Positions 23,106 to 33,905 of a stretch of DNA of 64,000 nucleotides are shown here, piece by piece. The translations under genes were made by a program, and so were the position numbers. The notes beneath the pieces were generated by a model. That model did no database searches, was not told the origin of the DNA, and saw only the letters and a list, made by a program, of their open reading frames with translations. Every line of letters starts with the position of its first letter. Position 1 is the stretch's first letter. This DNA is from Adiantum capillus-veneris. Taxonomy: Eukaryota > Streptophyta > Polypodiopsida > Polypodiales > Pteridaceae. The stretch spans positions 42,381,537-42,445,536 of the forward strand of contig CM043966.1 of assembly GCA_014529385.2 (NCBI GenBank). The letters run 5' to 3'.

Positions 23106-25290
23106 CCCTTAAAAAGTACCCATATGCTTTCCTGCGTATCCTCTTGAATTCTTGTTCAGACCAATCATCCTGTTTTGTTAGAGTACTCAAGTACCTTCCA
23201 ATAGAAAGCCAATCACCTTCATAAAGATCTTTCAAGAACAATTCAAGTGAATTAGTCATGCAGACATTGTTACCTTTGACATGAGAGATAGAATAGAATT
23301 TTGTGCCTACATCATCTCCCTCATCAATCATTTGTGACTCATCTTCATACCTTGCCCTTGATAGCATATCTGCCACTGTATTGTCTTTACCTGCAATGTG
23401 CTTAAACTCGGGATTTAAGGACTTAATGTAGGCAATCCACCGCAACATAGCAATGTCTGGTGTTGAGCAGCTTGTAATCATCCCAAGAAGTGGTAGACAA
23501 TCTGTTTCTACAACCACACATGCACCAATTAGGTACTCTTTCCCACTTTTCAAGGCTGTAACCATACCCCATAACTCTCTCTTTATCTGTGGATAGTTTC
23601 TTTGGCGAGCACTTAGTACCTTTGCTCCAAATCTTATCACATACCTGTGTCCTTCTTTGTCATCTTGCCCTATTGCCCATCCAATCCCTGTAGGACTGGT
23701 ATCTACTGTCACAATCACTGGCCTTTGACACTCATAGTCTACCTTTCTCAAAGTCGTTGCTGACTGGAGTAACTCCTTTAGCTTTTTCATGGATTTTACA
23801 TGTGCGTCTGTCCATTTAAACTTTTGATTCTTTCTAAGTAGCTGATAAAGAGGATCAGCTACATGTGCATAATGTGGAATCCAAATAACATAGAAGACAC
23901 ATGCTCCCAGAAACCTTCTAACCTCAGTGATGCTAGTGCATGTTTCTTTCATTCTTTGGATGGCATCTACCTTTGATGGACAAGGTTTCCTACCATATGG
24001 CCCGCACATGTGCCCCACAATGAGCACTTCTTTGACACCAAACATAGACTTTTTCCCTGACAATGTAAGATTCACTTCTTCCAACCTAGACAAAATTTTA
24101 TCACAATCATTTATGTGATTTACCACAAACCTGCGACATCCCTTGAGATCCAAAGCTTCATCTTTGTCACTTTCTTCACATCCTTTGATAGGCAAATCAT
24201 CAATGAAAGGCATTGTGATTTGAGGAATAAAGTCACGTAAGACCTTATTCATCCCATTCATCATATGTGCAACCGAGTTGGTTGCTCCCTGTGGCAAGGT
24301 ACACATCCTTACCAAACCCAAAGGTGTCCTCATGGTTGTCAAGTCTCTGCTTTCGATTGCAAGCTGAAATTGATCATACCCTAAGTACAGATCCCCCATT
24401 GAGTAGATTGCCCTCCCTGCAAACGCCTCTGCAAATTCATCCACAATTGGACCTGTACCTACATTTCTAATTGTCACCTTGTTCACTGGTTGCATATCGT
24501 GGATGAAGCGTAGAGAACCATTCTTCTTTGGAACTGTGAACCACCTGTTTGAGTATGGAGCACAAGAAGGCTCCAAGATTCCCATTTTGATTTTCTCATT
24601 CAGTAGCTCTACTAACTTTGGCAAATGAGCCTTTGGAACCGGAATAGGCCGCAGATTCCAAGGCACATGAGGTATTGTGAAAATTACCATAGGAGCTACA
24701 ATATAAGGATCAACACATCCTATCTCATGTGGCTCAAATGCAAAAGCCTTACCATGCTTTGAAAGCATTTCTTTGAAGCACTTTGTCTCCTCCTGTGTTA
24801 GAAACTCCTCGCAACCAATCTGCAACTCTTGAAAGGACTCCTTTGTGAAGGTATGCCCGATCTTTTTAGGATTCCGCAAACTTGGTTGTAAAGAAGCCTG
24901 TTCAATCTTTTCCCTGTTGTTGGGTGGTAAGGGTGAAGCTACTGGTTTCACCTTCTTTGCTACACTCTTGTATTTAGTTTCAACATGGACTTCTGGGCCA
25001 ACTGTTTGGCTTTCTTTAAAGGCTTCTATTACTTGATACATTTCCATAGAGCAAACTTCCACAACTTCATTTTCAAGATGCAAACTAGACCTCATTATAG
25101 CATCAAGCTCACCCATAGTATCTACAAAAGAAACTTGTTCACACAAACCCAAAACATTTTCAGTAGGCTTTAGCAACCCACTCTTTTTCATGCCTATATG
25201 TACATTATGCACATATTGCCTCTCATATCTCTTCAAATCTTCAAGTTTTGTAAAACATACTGATCCATTCCTTGTTACCAAGGAGCTCAT
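23044..25290 (-). CDS. Inner element reverse transcriptase and RNase H
   Basis: 748 codons, intact. RT spans about residues 220-430: FTVPKKNGSLRFIHDMQPVN, first Asp D300 (YSMGDLYLGYDQ), LPQGATNSVAHMMNG, catalytic ITMPFIDDLPIKG at 360-370, and IVGHMCGPYGRKPCPSKV. RNase H spans about 520-650: D530 (IVTVDTSPTGIGWAIG), E572 (KRELWGM), D597 (VVETDCLP) and ADMLSR. It makes element DNA in cytoplasmic particles. The frame is open upstream of the first ATG into the end of gag, so it may be reached by frameshifting and not by its own ATG. Sequence style is closer to basidiomycete Ty3 pol than to the Tat elements beside it (recollection, not a search). Confidence 0.9.
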   Translation of the reverse strand: MSSLVTRNGSVCFTKLEDLKRYERQYVHNVHIGMKKSGLLKPTENVLGLCEQVSFVDTMGELDAIMRSSLHLENEVVEVCSMEMYQVIEAFKESQTVGPEVHVETKYKSVAKKVKPVASPLPPNNREKIEQASLQPSLRNPKKIGHTFTKESFQELQIGCEEFLTQEETKCFKEMLSKHGKAFAFEPHEIGCVDPYIVAPMVIFTIPHVPWNLRPIPVPKAHLPKLVELLNEKIKMGILEPSCAPYSNRWFTVPKKNGSLRFIHDMQPVNKVTIRNVGTGPIVDEFAEAFAGRAIYSMGDLYLGYDQFQLAIESRDLTTMRTPLGLVRMCTLPQGATNSVAHMMNGMNKVLRDFIPQITMPFIDDLPIKGCEESDKDEALDLKGCRRFVVNHINDCDKILSRLEEVNLTLSGKKSMFGVKEVLIVGHMCGPYGRKPCPSKVDAIQRMKETCTSITEVRRFLGACVFYVIWIPHYAHVADPLYQLLRKNQKFKWTDAHVKSMKKLKELLQSATTLRKVDYECQRPVIVTVDTSPTGIGWAIGQDDKEGHRYVIRFGAKVLSARQRNYPQIKRELWGMVTALKSGKEYLIGACVVVETDCLPLLGMITSCSTPDIAMLRWIAYIKSLNPEFKHIAGKDNTVADMLSRARYEDESQMIDEGDDVGTKFYSISHVKGNNVCMTNSLELFLKDLYEGDWLSIGRYLSTLTKQDDWSEQEFKRIRRKAYGYFLRDGYLWKHPKQKGCYTTTGYM

Positions 25291-25358
25291 CGAGAAATTT
25301 TCACCTATTTTTGGATCAAGCGAGACCCTTTTTCTTTCTGTACCACTGCAATCTTGCT

Positions 25359-27584
25359 TTACAATGGTACTTGGCCAAAACCCATCATTTCTCTATGATC
25401 ATGAAACTCTTTGCTTACCTTTGGTAGAGGATGTTCTCTGAGGTTGTCACGATTTCTTTCATGGTTTACACAGACTGTGAGAAATTGGACAGCTCGTTTA
25501 CCATCTTTGCTACGTATTCTAGCATATGCTGAACCATCGTCCATTACCTTTGTTTCCATTCGAACTCCCACAATGTAGGGTTGTCCAAGGATGAGATGAT
25601 ATGAAGATGTATCCTGTACAAAGAAGTTTTGGTCAATCTTTACATCACCTATTGTTACCTTCACACCTGTACATGCTGCATACAATTCACCGGATGAATT
25701 GTTTGCCACTTTTACCATCCAGCCATGATCTGTGTCCATCGGCCATTTGCACTTGTTGTAGAGACTCTTTGACATTATGTTTATTTCTGAACCATGGTCA
25801 ATCAAGGCAACAAATGGCTCTTCAAGATCACCTACCTTGACCAAAGTTTCTGTAGTAGCCCTTGCCCAATGACTTTGTAAATAGTAACTCCTAGGAATAT
25901 CTTCAACTTCTTCATCATCATTTGAGAAATACACTTGCTTCACTCTCCCACTAGATTGGTAGCATCCTACCATAGCTCCATCATTCTCCTTATTTTGCAG
26001 TTGCATCCCTTGTGTCTTTGAGGTTTCCCCTTCAACCTGTGGACGAGAAACTTCAGCAAGGGTTTGCCTCTTTCTCTTGATGATGTCAATGATCTCCTCA
26101 TGGAATTCACGCTTTGCAATGCCAAGAACTTCTCCCCGAGTAAACTCAATCTTGCTATTCAAGATCCTTTCCTCCAAGACTTTCTTTAAATCTATAGCAA
26201 CCTCAATATCAGATTGTAGTTTATAAGTTGGGCCTTTTGTCTTACCTTTCGTTGGCTCTTTCTTCTTTCCTGTTGTAGACTCCTCCATGAGTACTTCAGG
26301 TGGAGATGCTCCTTGTGTTGAGGGTGTTTGAGAAGGCATTGAGTCGCTTCTTCCCCCACTTCTAGAAGATCTTTTTGATGGTCCTTTATCAGCATTCTCA
26401 CGTCTGCGCTTCTCTTCTACAATTGCCTCATTTTGTTGGCATTTTGTAATGTAGGCATGCACTAACAATGAGTCCACTGGATCATTCCATCCTGTTTCTA
26501 GACGTATGCAATCACCTGCTTCATGTAGAATCTCTTTTGTAAGCTTTCCCTTTTTAGCTAATTGCATGACATTTGGCAAAATTTGACCATGATGGTCACT
26601 CACCTCTTCATCACAAAAATGTTCAATTTTTACTCCATAAGTAGTTGCCTCAACTGAAGAGGTGGCATTCTTGGTTGCCATATCTTCAACTAAGGTTTGC
26701 ATTCCCCCCTTCCCAAAGTTAGTTCTCAAGGGTAGACCTGTCTCTCTTAAGTGGATTTTACCATCCTTAAAAAAGACAACATCTTTTGACAAAGCATCAC
26801 TAAAATCATCACAATCCCTTCTTACATGGTCTGTACTATCACACCAAATACATCTATTAACAAACCCTTCTTTGTGCTCTTGTCTTTGCCTAGGAAGTGG
26901 CCCTGATGGTTGGCCTTTTCCTTCAAGCTTTGCAAACTTCACCTTCAAGTCACGCATTCCCTTCACAAGCTTATCTAGCATGGACTCATCAAACTTAGGA
27001 GCGATAAAAGTAGGTTTTACCATTTTGTCAGAAGTTGAGGTGGAAGGACTTGTAGTCTTTACTACCATCTTGTCCCTTCTTCTTTGTCGTTTGGCAAGCA
27101 GTGAGACAGCACCTTCAACCTCATTCCAGTCGGTCTTTAGTCCTTGCTCAGCATCTTTATCTTCAAGAAGAAGCTCCAAATTTTCTTGAAACTCTTTACC
27201 TGCAGCTTGTAAGAAAAGATCTGTCTTCTCTGCATCTAGTGTGGCCCTTTCTGTCCTAGTGAGTTGTGCATAGCGCCGCTTAAATTCCCTAAGTAGCTCT
27301 GTTATTGATAGTCCTTGCTTTGGCTTGACTACCCATTCTAAGAATGTCCTTTTGGTCACTCTCTCCGAGTCCTCCATGAAATATTCCTCCTTTAAAGCTA
27401 CTTTGAGTTCTTCCCAATTTCTCCCATGCCCATCTTTAATTGCCCTAACATGCTCCCTAATTTCTGGAGCAACAACTAGCTCAAAGCTTTGAATCATCTC
27501 ACCTTCTGACACGCGATGCAGCTCCATCTCCTTCACATACTTGCGTAAGTACTTGGTTACATCTTTGCCATTGAACTGATCCAT
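25359..27584 (-). CDS. Inner element gag-protease polyprotein
   Basis: 741 codons, intact. The gag domain (residues 1-170: FNGKDVTKYLRKYVKEME, WEELKVALKEEYF, ITELLREFKRRYAQL) is followed by a zinc knuckle CIWCDSTDHVRRDC at 245-258. A Ser/Lys-rich hinge leads to a helix-rich domain at about 455-510 (SDIEVAIDLKKVLEERI, EVLGIAKREFHEEIIDIIK) of the kind that precedes the protease in fungal Ty3 elements. The protease has LIDHGSEINIMS at 593-604, with D-H-G-S in place of D-S/T-G-A, and YHLILGQPYI. The gag and pol frames differ, so expression of pol would need a frameshift around 25300-25360. Confidence 0.88.
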   Translation of the reverse strand: MDQFNGKDVTKYLRKYVKEMELHRVSEGEMIQSFELVVAPEIREHVRAIKDGHGRNWEELKVALKEEYFMEDSERVTKRTFLEWVVKPKQGLSITELLREFKRRYAQLTRTERATLDAEKTDLFLQAAGKEFQENLELLLEDKDAEQGLKTDWNEVEGAVSLLAKRQRRRDKMVVKTTSPSTSTSDKMVKPTFIAPKFDESMLDKLVKGMRDLKVKFAKLEGKGQPSGPLPRQRQEHKEGFVNRCIWCDSTDHVRRDCDDFSDALSKDVVFFKDGKIHLRETGLPLRTNFGKGGMQTLVEDMATKNATSSVEATTYGVKIEHFCDEEVSDHHGQILPNVMQLAKKGKLTKEILHEAGDCIRLETGWNDPVDSLLVHAYITKCQQNEAIVEEKRRRENADKGPSKRSSRSGGRSDSMPSQTPSTQGASPPEVLMEESTTGKKKEPTKGKTKGPTYKLQSDIEVAIDLKKVLEERILNSKIEFTRGEVLGIAKREFHEEIIDIIKRKRQTLAEVSRPQVEGETSKTQGMQLQNKENDGAMVGCYQSSGRVKQVYFSNDDEEVEDIPRSYYLQSHWARATTETLVKVGDLEEPFVALIDHGSEINIMSKSLYNKCKWPMDTDHGWMVKVANNSSGELYAACTGVKVTIGDVKIDQNFFVQDTSSYHLILGQPYIVGVRMETKVMDDGSAYARIRSKDGKRAVQFLTVCVNHERNRDNLREHPLPKVSKEFHDHREMMGFGQVPL

Positions 27585-27764
27585 TCTGTTGACGACCGCT
27601 TATATGGCCTTCGTTGCAGAAATCTCCCTTCTTTCAGTAGCATGTTGTTGTTGCATGAACATTGCAAATGCTTGAAACATTTGCATTGTTGCTGGGTCAA
27701 AATGCATACCCTGTTGCTCAACATGATCACCCATGGTTACCCACAAACTCTCACCCTAGCAGAT

Positions 27765-27781
27765 TCGCATCGGGTTCACCA
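27765..27781 (-). other. Primer-binding site of the inner element
   Basis: Minus strand TGGTGAACCCGATGCGA, six bases after the 5' LTR. It shares TGGTGAACCCGATG with element B (8286-8302), so both families use the same primer tRNA, which I could not identify. Confidence 0.65.
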
Positions 27782-27787
27782 AAAATA

Positions 27788-28602
27788 TGTCGCAAAATTT
27801 GCGGTCTTGCCAGGAAAGCACCGGGCTTATGGCTGTGAGAGTTTGTGAGAGAACTCAACAAAAACTATATGAAGGAGTTAAACCATAGATGCCATGAAGA
27901 CTAGGGTTTGGAAAGAAGTGCAATCAAAGAAGACTCACTCTTTCTCTCTTGCATTCACACACACAAAGAAAGAACGCAAAAGAGAATGTCAAAACAATAC
28001 GAAGATGAAAACATCAAGGCTATGGTCATATCGTATCATGGGTAATATGAAAGGGTTAACGGATGAGTTAATGGCATTCAATCTTGGCTGACCAAATAGG
28101 CTACGAATTGTTCTTTGGAATTGTAGTTTTGTGCTTACCATAATATATATTTTGTCTAGTGACTGGGATTAATTGTGTGTACAAATCCTCTTGGTTCATA
28201 GCAAGATAACTACGCTTACATCAAAAGAAAAATTATAGTCTATAAGAGGTAGTATAATGGGATCCGGTGATAGAAGTATTTCATTGAGCCTTTCAGGGCC
28301 GAAGAGAAACACTATATGTTGTTGAAAGTGTATTTTATGGCTAATCCATACGTTAATTCTAATAGATCGTACAGAGTGAAAGCGATAGAAATGATCATCA
28401 TGTGGGTTATTCATCTAGGATAGTATGTGAGAAATGTAGATATGAGAGAAGTGAAGAGATGAGAAGTTTCCCTCCCAAGCCCTATTCTTGCCCGTAGGCA
28501 ATAAGGATATTGCGGGGAGAGATGTACCTATAGCAAGAGAACCTAGAGAGGATGAATTACTAAGAATGAGAGAGATAGGTTTGGTTAAGGAGATGAGATT
28601 AG

Positions 28603-28692
<90 letters not shown>

Positions 28693-29862
28693 GATTAGAG
28701 ATGAAAATGAAAACAACAAGAAATCAAGAAAACATCAATGTAGAACACATCTTACTTGAAACCCTTCGGCACCATTATTGATGGGAGAGAGAAGAAGAGT
28801 GGATAATTCCACTTTGATTGATACACCAAGTGCAAGACCTTCTTTGATTACAGTTGATCTTCCAAGGTTAGCTTGTTGCAAGAATGGCTAGTCTCCCTCT
28901 AGGAGAAAGTGTAGGCTTGGGCTTATGTTAATGGCTAAGTACAATTAGGCATTACTACTCACTCCCTCGACAATTCCTCTCATCAATGGCTTGAATGCTT
29001 GAGTTCCTTTTCAAGGAAGAAGAGGTCCCCTTTTATAGGTGAATGGAACCCACAAGGGTTTACACAAGAAGAGAGGAGCCAGTGTGAACAGGAATTGGAA
29101 AAGTTGGAAATGAGCTGTCCCTGCATGATGTGGACAGACTGGGGTCCAGTATTTTGATCATATCTCTTCAACCGTGGCTCCAAATAAAAAAGTAAAAATA
29201 TGGGCAAAAACTTCAGCTCATTAGCTACGATTTTCATTCTAAAATCGTTTTCCAATTCGGATTGGAACCTTGTGTAAAAAATTCATCAAAATAGGGTCCA
29301 TTTATGGCAGCAAAAGTCTTCATGTGGTCTCCTTAGCCTAGACTTTCATTCAATTCACAAGGACACCTCATGCCATATGAAAGCATGACATTGCTCCTTG
29401 ACAAAGTTTTGTAATCATGCTTGCAATAATGCATTACAATAAGTGTATCTTTGAAATCATGCCACCTAGTGTCCCACTAGGATTTGATTCTCTCTTAGTA
29501 TCTATTTAAAAAGAAATATAAGAAAAGTATAAAAAATACATAGAATATATATATATTGGAGTTTATCCTAGATATAGGATCTATCTACGGTGTGAGATGA
29601 TAATGAAATAGTAGAAATAAAGAATCAATGCTTTTTGCCCCAAGTTAAAGAGGCGGAGCTATTGATTCTTTTCCCATAGTATTTTCTGATGGTAAAGTAA
29701 GGATATGTTACCCTTGAGAAAAATAATAGGATGAGATAGAAGACTTATTATTATACTTAAATATGCATATGTACACTATAGTAAATATAATTATGTATCT
29801 AAAAAAATACAAGATAGATCTTGTAGCATGCGTTCCCACTATGTACGTGTCACAGCACGACA
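27788..29862 (-). repeat. Inner element 5' LTR (minus-strand element)
   Basis: 2075 bp, TGTCGC...CACGACA. It carries an (AT)n(GT)n microsatellite (28609-28690), a minus-strand TATA (29031-29037) and a 289-bp segment (29163-29450) absent from the 3' LTR. Otherwise the two LTRs differ by scattered single bases, so the insertion is fairly recent. Confidence 0.9.
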
Positions 29863-31114
29863 ACGTCAACTGGTCTCTTTTCTACAGAAGGTGAGGTACT
29901 TAAGTAGATTCATACATCTACTATCACAACTTGTTCTACCACTGCAACAACTCACTCAAAGATCAACTTTCACTTGGGACGAGGAAAGCGAACATCACTA
30001 CAACAAGGTAAAGGAGGTCTTAGCTACTCTGCCAACTATCTCACCACCTAAGTGGGATGAAAAATTCTATGTCACCTCAAGTGTTGGTGATGACTCATTG
30101 GGGGCTGTGCTACTCCAAAAGGATACGACGACATCTTTCATGAGGCCAATCTACTTCTCTAGTCGAATGATGACAGCAGGAGAGAAAGGTTTCACCCATG
30201 TGGAACACTTAGTCCTAGCTCTTAGATTTGCAACTACAAAGTTTAGGTCATATTTGTTGCCTAAGCAATTTGTGATTCTAACCACGGATGAAATATTTCC
30301 CTATGTTGTGCAACACATGGATGTGTCTGCTAGAATTACTAGATGGCTAGTTCGTCTTCAAGAGTTTGACAACACGGTACAGGTAGAAAGAACGACAAGG
30401 GCAAGTTTGGGGGGACTCATGACCTACCAAGTCTTTGAAAGGAAGGAGAAGCAATCTAAGGAAGGAGAAGTCCGATTACCTCCAGTACCACCGATGATAG
30501 AAGGAGCATACTCTCTCTACTTTGATGGAGCCTACAAGCGAGCGTCCGACAAAGCAGCTGCAGGCATAGTGGTCTTTGATGACAAAGGGACAAAGGTATT
30601 TTTGTTGGGCCAATTGTTAGATTCACATTCTAACAATGAAGCTGAGTATGCAGCACTAACCAAGGGTCTACAATGGTGCATCTCGCAAGGTGTACAACGC
30701 CTTAATGTATTTGGGGATGCTCTACTTCTGGTAAGGCAAGTAAATGGAGCATGGACATGCAAGAATCCTAGTTTAAGGACTCACTTAAGTGGTGTAAAAA
30801 CTTTGTTGGGTAAGTTTGAAGAAGTTCAAATACACCATATCCCAAGGGCTCAAAACCAAGAAGCAGATGCCCTAGCAAGTGAAAGACTACAGGAAGTGGT
30901 GGTTGGAGCAATAAAACTAAAGCTCCCTCTATTTCAAGGAAGTGATGCCTTGCCTGACATCATGCATTTTTTGGAAACAGGGGAATGCCCATCAGATTTA
31001 ACAAAGGGACAGAAGCAATGGCTGACGCGGAAGGCCACAAGGTATCGACTCATCAATGACGGTTTGTACTGTAAGGGTAAGGAACAAATACTCAGGAAGG
31101 TCCCTCTCTCTTAG
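29863..31114 (+). pseudogene. Tat1 RT end, RNase H and second (archaeal-type) RNase H
   Basis: The interrupted pol resumes with QLVSFLQKVRYLSRFIHLLS, the RT thumb. The first RNase H (about 30060-30420) has VTSSVGDDSLGAVLLQ, RPIYFSSRMM, VEHLVLALRFATTKFR and ILTTDEIF; the first catalytic Asp position reads Thr, as often in this lineage. The second RNase H (about 30514-30880) has YSLYFDGAYKRA, HSNNEAEYAALTKGLQ, NVFGDALLLVRQVNG and NQEADALASE, with the D-E-D-D residues all present. A TAG at 31112, where CAG would give a sensible reading, ends the frame; the same frame continues into integrase. Confidence 0.88.
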
Positions 31115-32277
31115 GAAATCACGGGAGTAATTGCTAGTTGTCACGATGGGGTTTGTGGTGGTCACTTTTCCCTAGACATAACAAGTAGGAAAATCTTGCA
31201 GGCAGGCTTCATATGGCCTAGCCTCAACCGTGATGTACACCATTGGTTCAAAACGTGTAAGTTGTGTCAAAAGGCCGGCACTAGGTCACTTATGCCTGAA
31301 CCACAGACACCTATTCTCTCATATGGCCCATTTGAAAAATGGGGTATCGATGCCATTGGGCCATTACCTAGGGCCAACTCAGGAAAATTCTACATTATCA
31401 TGGGGGTCGACTACATGACTAGATGGGCAGAGGCTACAGCCACCACTAGAATCACAGCGGTAGAGGTAGCTAAATTTATCTACAAGCACGTATGATGTAG
31501 GTTTGGCACACCTTTAGAGATCATCTCTGATAGAGGGCCAGGTTTCAGAGCAGACTTGGTAGGAGAATTAATGCAGAAACTGGGCATTACAAGGAGGCAC
31601 TCTTCACCATATTACCCTCAATGTAATGGCCTAGTTGAAAAGGTAAATGGAATGGTTTCTAAAATTATTACCAAGCAGGTAAACAATCATCCTGGAGACT
31701 GGGATAAGTATCTACTACCAGCTTTATGGGCCTACAGAACTTCATTTCGTACATCCTTGGGATTCACACCGTCTCATCTAGTATTTGGTAAGGAAGCAAT
31801 CTTGCCCATTGAAGTGCAACTACAAAGTCTCAGAGTAATGGCAAGCCAGCTTCAACAGCCCAACATGCATTTGAGAGATCACATCATCAACTTGGAAAGA
31901 CTGCAGCTAGACAGAGAAGAAGCAATAAATTATTATGCAGCACAAGCAGAGCACAGACGGTTAGCTTTAACGAGCATCTCCGGAAAAAAGAATTGAAGAA
32001 AGGAATGTTGGTGCTCCGCTACGACAATCGCTTCGACACGCGCAAGGATAAGAAACTCCTACTCCGATGGGAAGGCCCTTTCATCATCAGGAAAAAGTAT
32101 GCCAATGGAAGCTACCAGCTTATGGAGGCTGATGGAAAACTTCATAAAACCAGGGTAAATGGTTGGCGACTTAAACCTTATTTTCTTCGATTTGACCAGG
32201 CTCCACCAATTGACAATCCAAATGAGACACACCATCCGCCGCCACCTCCAACGATAATGATCAAACATATGAGCTAG
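31115..32277 (+). pseudogene. Tat1 integrase
   Basis: The zinc domain reads CHDGVCGGHFSLDITSRKIL, then CKLCQ. The core has D in KWGIDAIGPL, D in ISDRGPGFRADL and E in CNGLVEKVNGM, with exactly 35 residues between the last two, so the triad is complete. A TGA at 31493-31495 (V-stop-CRFG, probably from CGA) and a frameshift near 31990 interrupt it. The C-terminal DNA-binding part follows in the shifted frame (GMLVLRYDNRFDTRKDKK, LRWEGPFIIRKKYANGSYQL, KTRVNGWRLKPYF). The Gly-Pro-Phe-Ile SH3-like core is the usual GPF/Y module; no chromodomain is seen. Confidence 0.88.
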
Positions 32278-32296
32278 AGACATGAATGCCTCTAGC

Positions 32297-32313
32297 CAAA
32301 AGGGGAGGGCTAA
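32297..32313 (+). other. Tat1 polypurine tract
   Basis: AAAAGGGGAGGGCTAA sits directly before the 3' LTR start TGATGGGGG. Element C has AAGGGAGGGCTAA at the equivalent site (41681-41693, minus strand). Confidence 0.75.
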
Positions 32314-33626
32314 TGATGGGGGCTTTTCACAAGCCAAGCTCCCATACCCCTCTTCTCTCGTCCCCACCCCATGAAAACCCCCTCTTAGGGAGGGAGTGAT
32401 AAAAGGCATTGGAAAAAGTAAGAAAAAAAATAAAGTATGATTATGTAAATATATAAGAAAGGTAAAATAGGCCACCTCATGCCTGCGGGGTAGCCCATCC
32501 CCACCTTGCCTCCTTTTTCTTCATTGTTGCCCCGCCGGGTGTCCCTTTTCCTCTCCTCCACTCAAAAGGTCAACCCCCTCTCTCTTCCCCTTGTCCTTTC
32601 TCCTTTCTCTCTCCCCTCAAGCTACCCCACCTCTCACCAATAATGCATTATAACTCACCAATAATGCACCCTAACTCACATGCAACTTACCCTATCTTTC
32701 AAAATAGTATACCCCACCCCCTCTTTCTCTCTCCTATCATATCCCATGACCCAAATACCCCCCTCTCTCTCTAAAGGGTGCCATGTCTCTTGTCTTGTAG
32801 CTAAATAACCTCCCCCACACTCACACACACTCAGTTTCACTAAAGGTGCCCACAGACCCATCCCCACCCGGTGGTTACCTGATTTTTCTTGTGTTCACAC
32901 ACATCTGCACACAGATTCACCTCTGAACACACTCCCCTCTCTCCCCTCTTGTAATTACTTTATTCTCCATGTCACCTCTCACTTTTTTTCATCAACCCAT
33001 CTCTCTTTCTTAGTCTCTCTCTCATGAGACTGCTGTTCTGGCACATATACACACAGCCAGACAAGTGGGGCCCACAGTCACATGGCCTATGTAGATAATG
33101 ATTTCTTCATTTCTAAATTCTAGAATTTCTCCCCCCCCTCCTCCCCTATATAAAGAGGGGTCACCATCACACAAAAACACACAACATCACCAAAGAACAC
33201 ACTATGCACTGTGTGTGCCTAGTGCACACACACACACCCACACCATCACCATCACCGCAATCACCATGCTTGTCTTGAGCATGACCTCTACACCCTTGGC
33301 TATGGAAGATGAAAGGCAACTAAATGAAGGATGATGGCCATAATCCTCGTGCGAGTCTTCGCCATCAACTCCCACCTATCCGCCATGTGCTCTACCACTC
33401 TCTCCCTTCTCATTCCCCTACCCTATGCTCCCCATTTCATCGCCTAATTCTCTAAATAAAGCTTGAGGTTTTGTGAGTATGTTTTCTTGCAATGTTTTAC
33501 CCATGTGAGGTGTGCGGAATCGCCACCTAGTCTTGTGTTTTGGAGTGAGCTTGTGTATGTGTGAAGGGTGTGCGGATTCGCCATCCTTTTGTGATGCCTA
33601 AGTACTAAGCCGCTATACCCCCTCCC

Positions 33627-33695
<69 letters not shown>

Positions 33696-33905
33696 TGATC
33701 TCATTCCCTTTCCTTTTCATCATTACTCCCAAGCATCCATCTCTCTTGGATGAAAACTTTGTTATGGTGGTGTGTTGTTTGCGTCCTAGCCGCTGAAGCT
33801 AGGTGGTGCCCCCTATTTTCTTTACCATGACAGGCTCGAGGCGCACCATTCGGTCCCCGGTGTTTTAGAGGCCGTCGGGGTTCGGGGTTTGCTTTGCTCC
33901 CGTCA
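32314..33905 (+). repeat. Tat1 3' LTR
   Basis: 1592 bp, highly similar to 14823-16371. A CT tract at about 33628-33692 is expanded. TATA box at 33147-33154. The end CCCGTCA is followed by ACGCC. Confidence 0.9.

Larger units (their letters stand above)
20045..29862 (-). mobile_element. Complete Ty3 element of fungal-like type nested in Tat1
   Basis: Minus-strand element with LTRs at 20045-21772 and 27788-29862, both TGTC...GACA. It has a primer site at 27765-27781, a polypurine tract at 21773-21786 and three long ORFs (741, 748, 424 codons). ACGT flanks it on both sides (20041-20044 and 29863-29866), consistent with a target duplication of at least 4 bp. Its insertion splits the Tat1 RT. The order gag-PR, RT-RNase H, IN is Ty3-like. 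Family features (DHGSE protease, PFIDD box, ERGH after the integrase Glu) differ from the other Ty3 elements here. Confidence 0.9.
14823..33905 (+). mobile_element. Tat1: Ty3 element with dual RNase H, interrupted by another element
   Basis: Plus-strand LTR retrotransposon bounded by near-identical LTRs (14823-16371 and 32314-33905), with primer site, gag, protease, RT, RNase H, a second RNase H, integrase and polypurine tract in order. Without the 9.8 kb insert (20045-29862) it would be about 9.3 kb. A second, archaeal-type RNase H between RNase H and integrase is the mark of the plant Tat lineage. Flanking 5-mers (AACGT left, ACGCC right) are not a clean target duplication. Stops at 17623, 17761, 31112 and 31493 and shifts near 18790 and 31990 make it non-autonomous. 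Confidence 0.85.
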
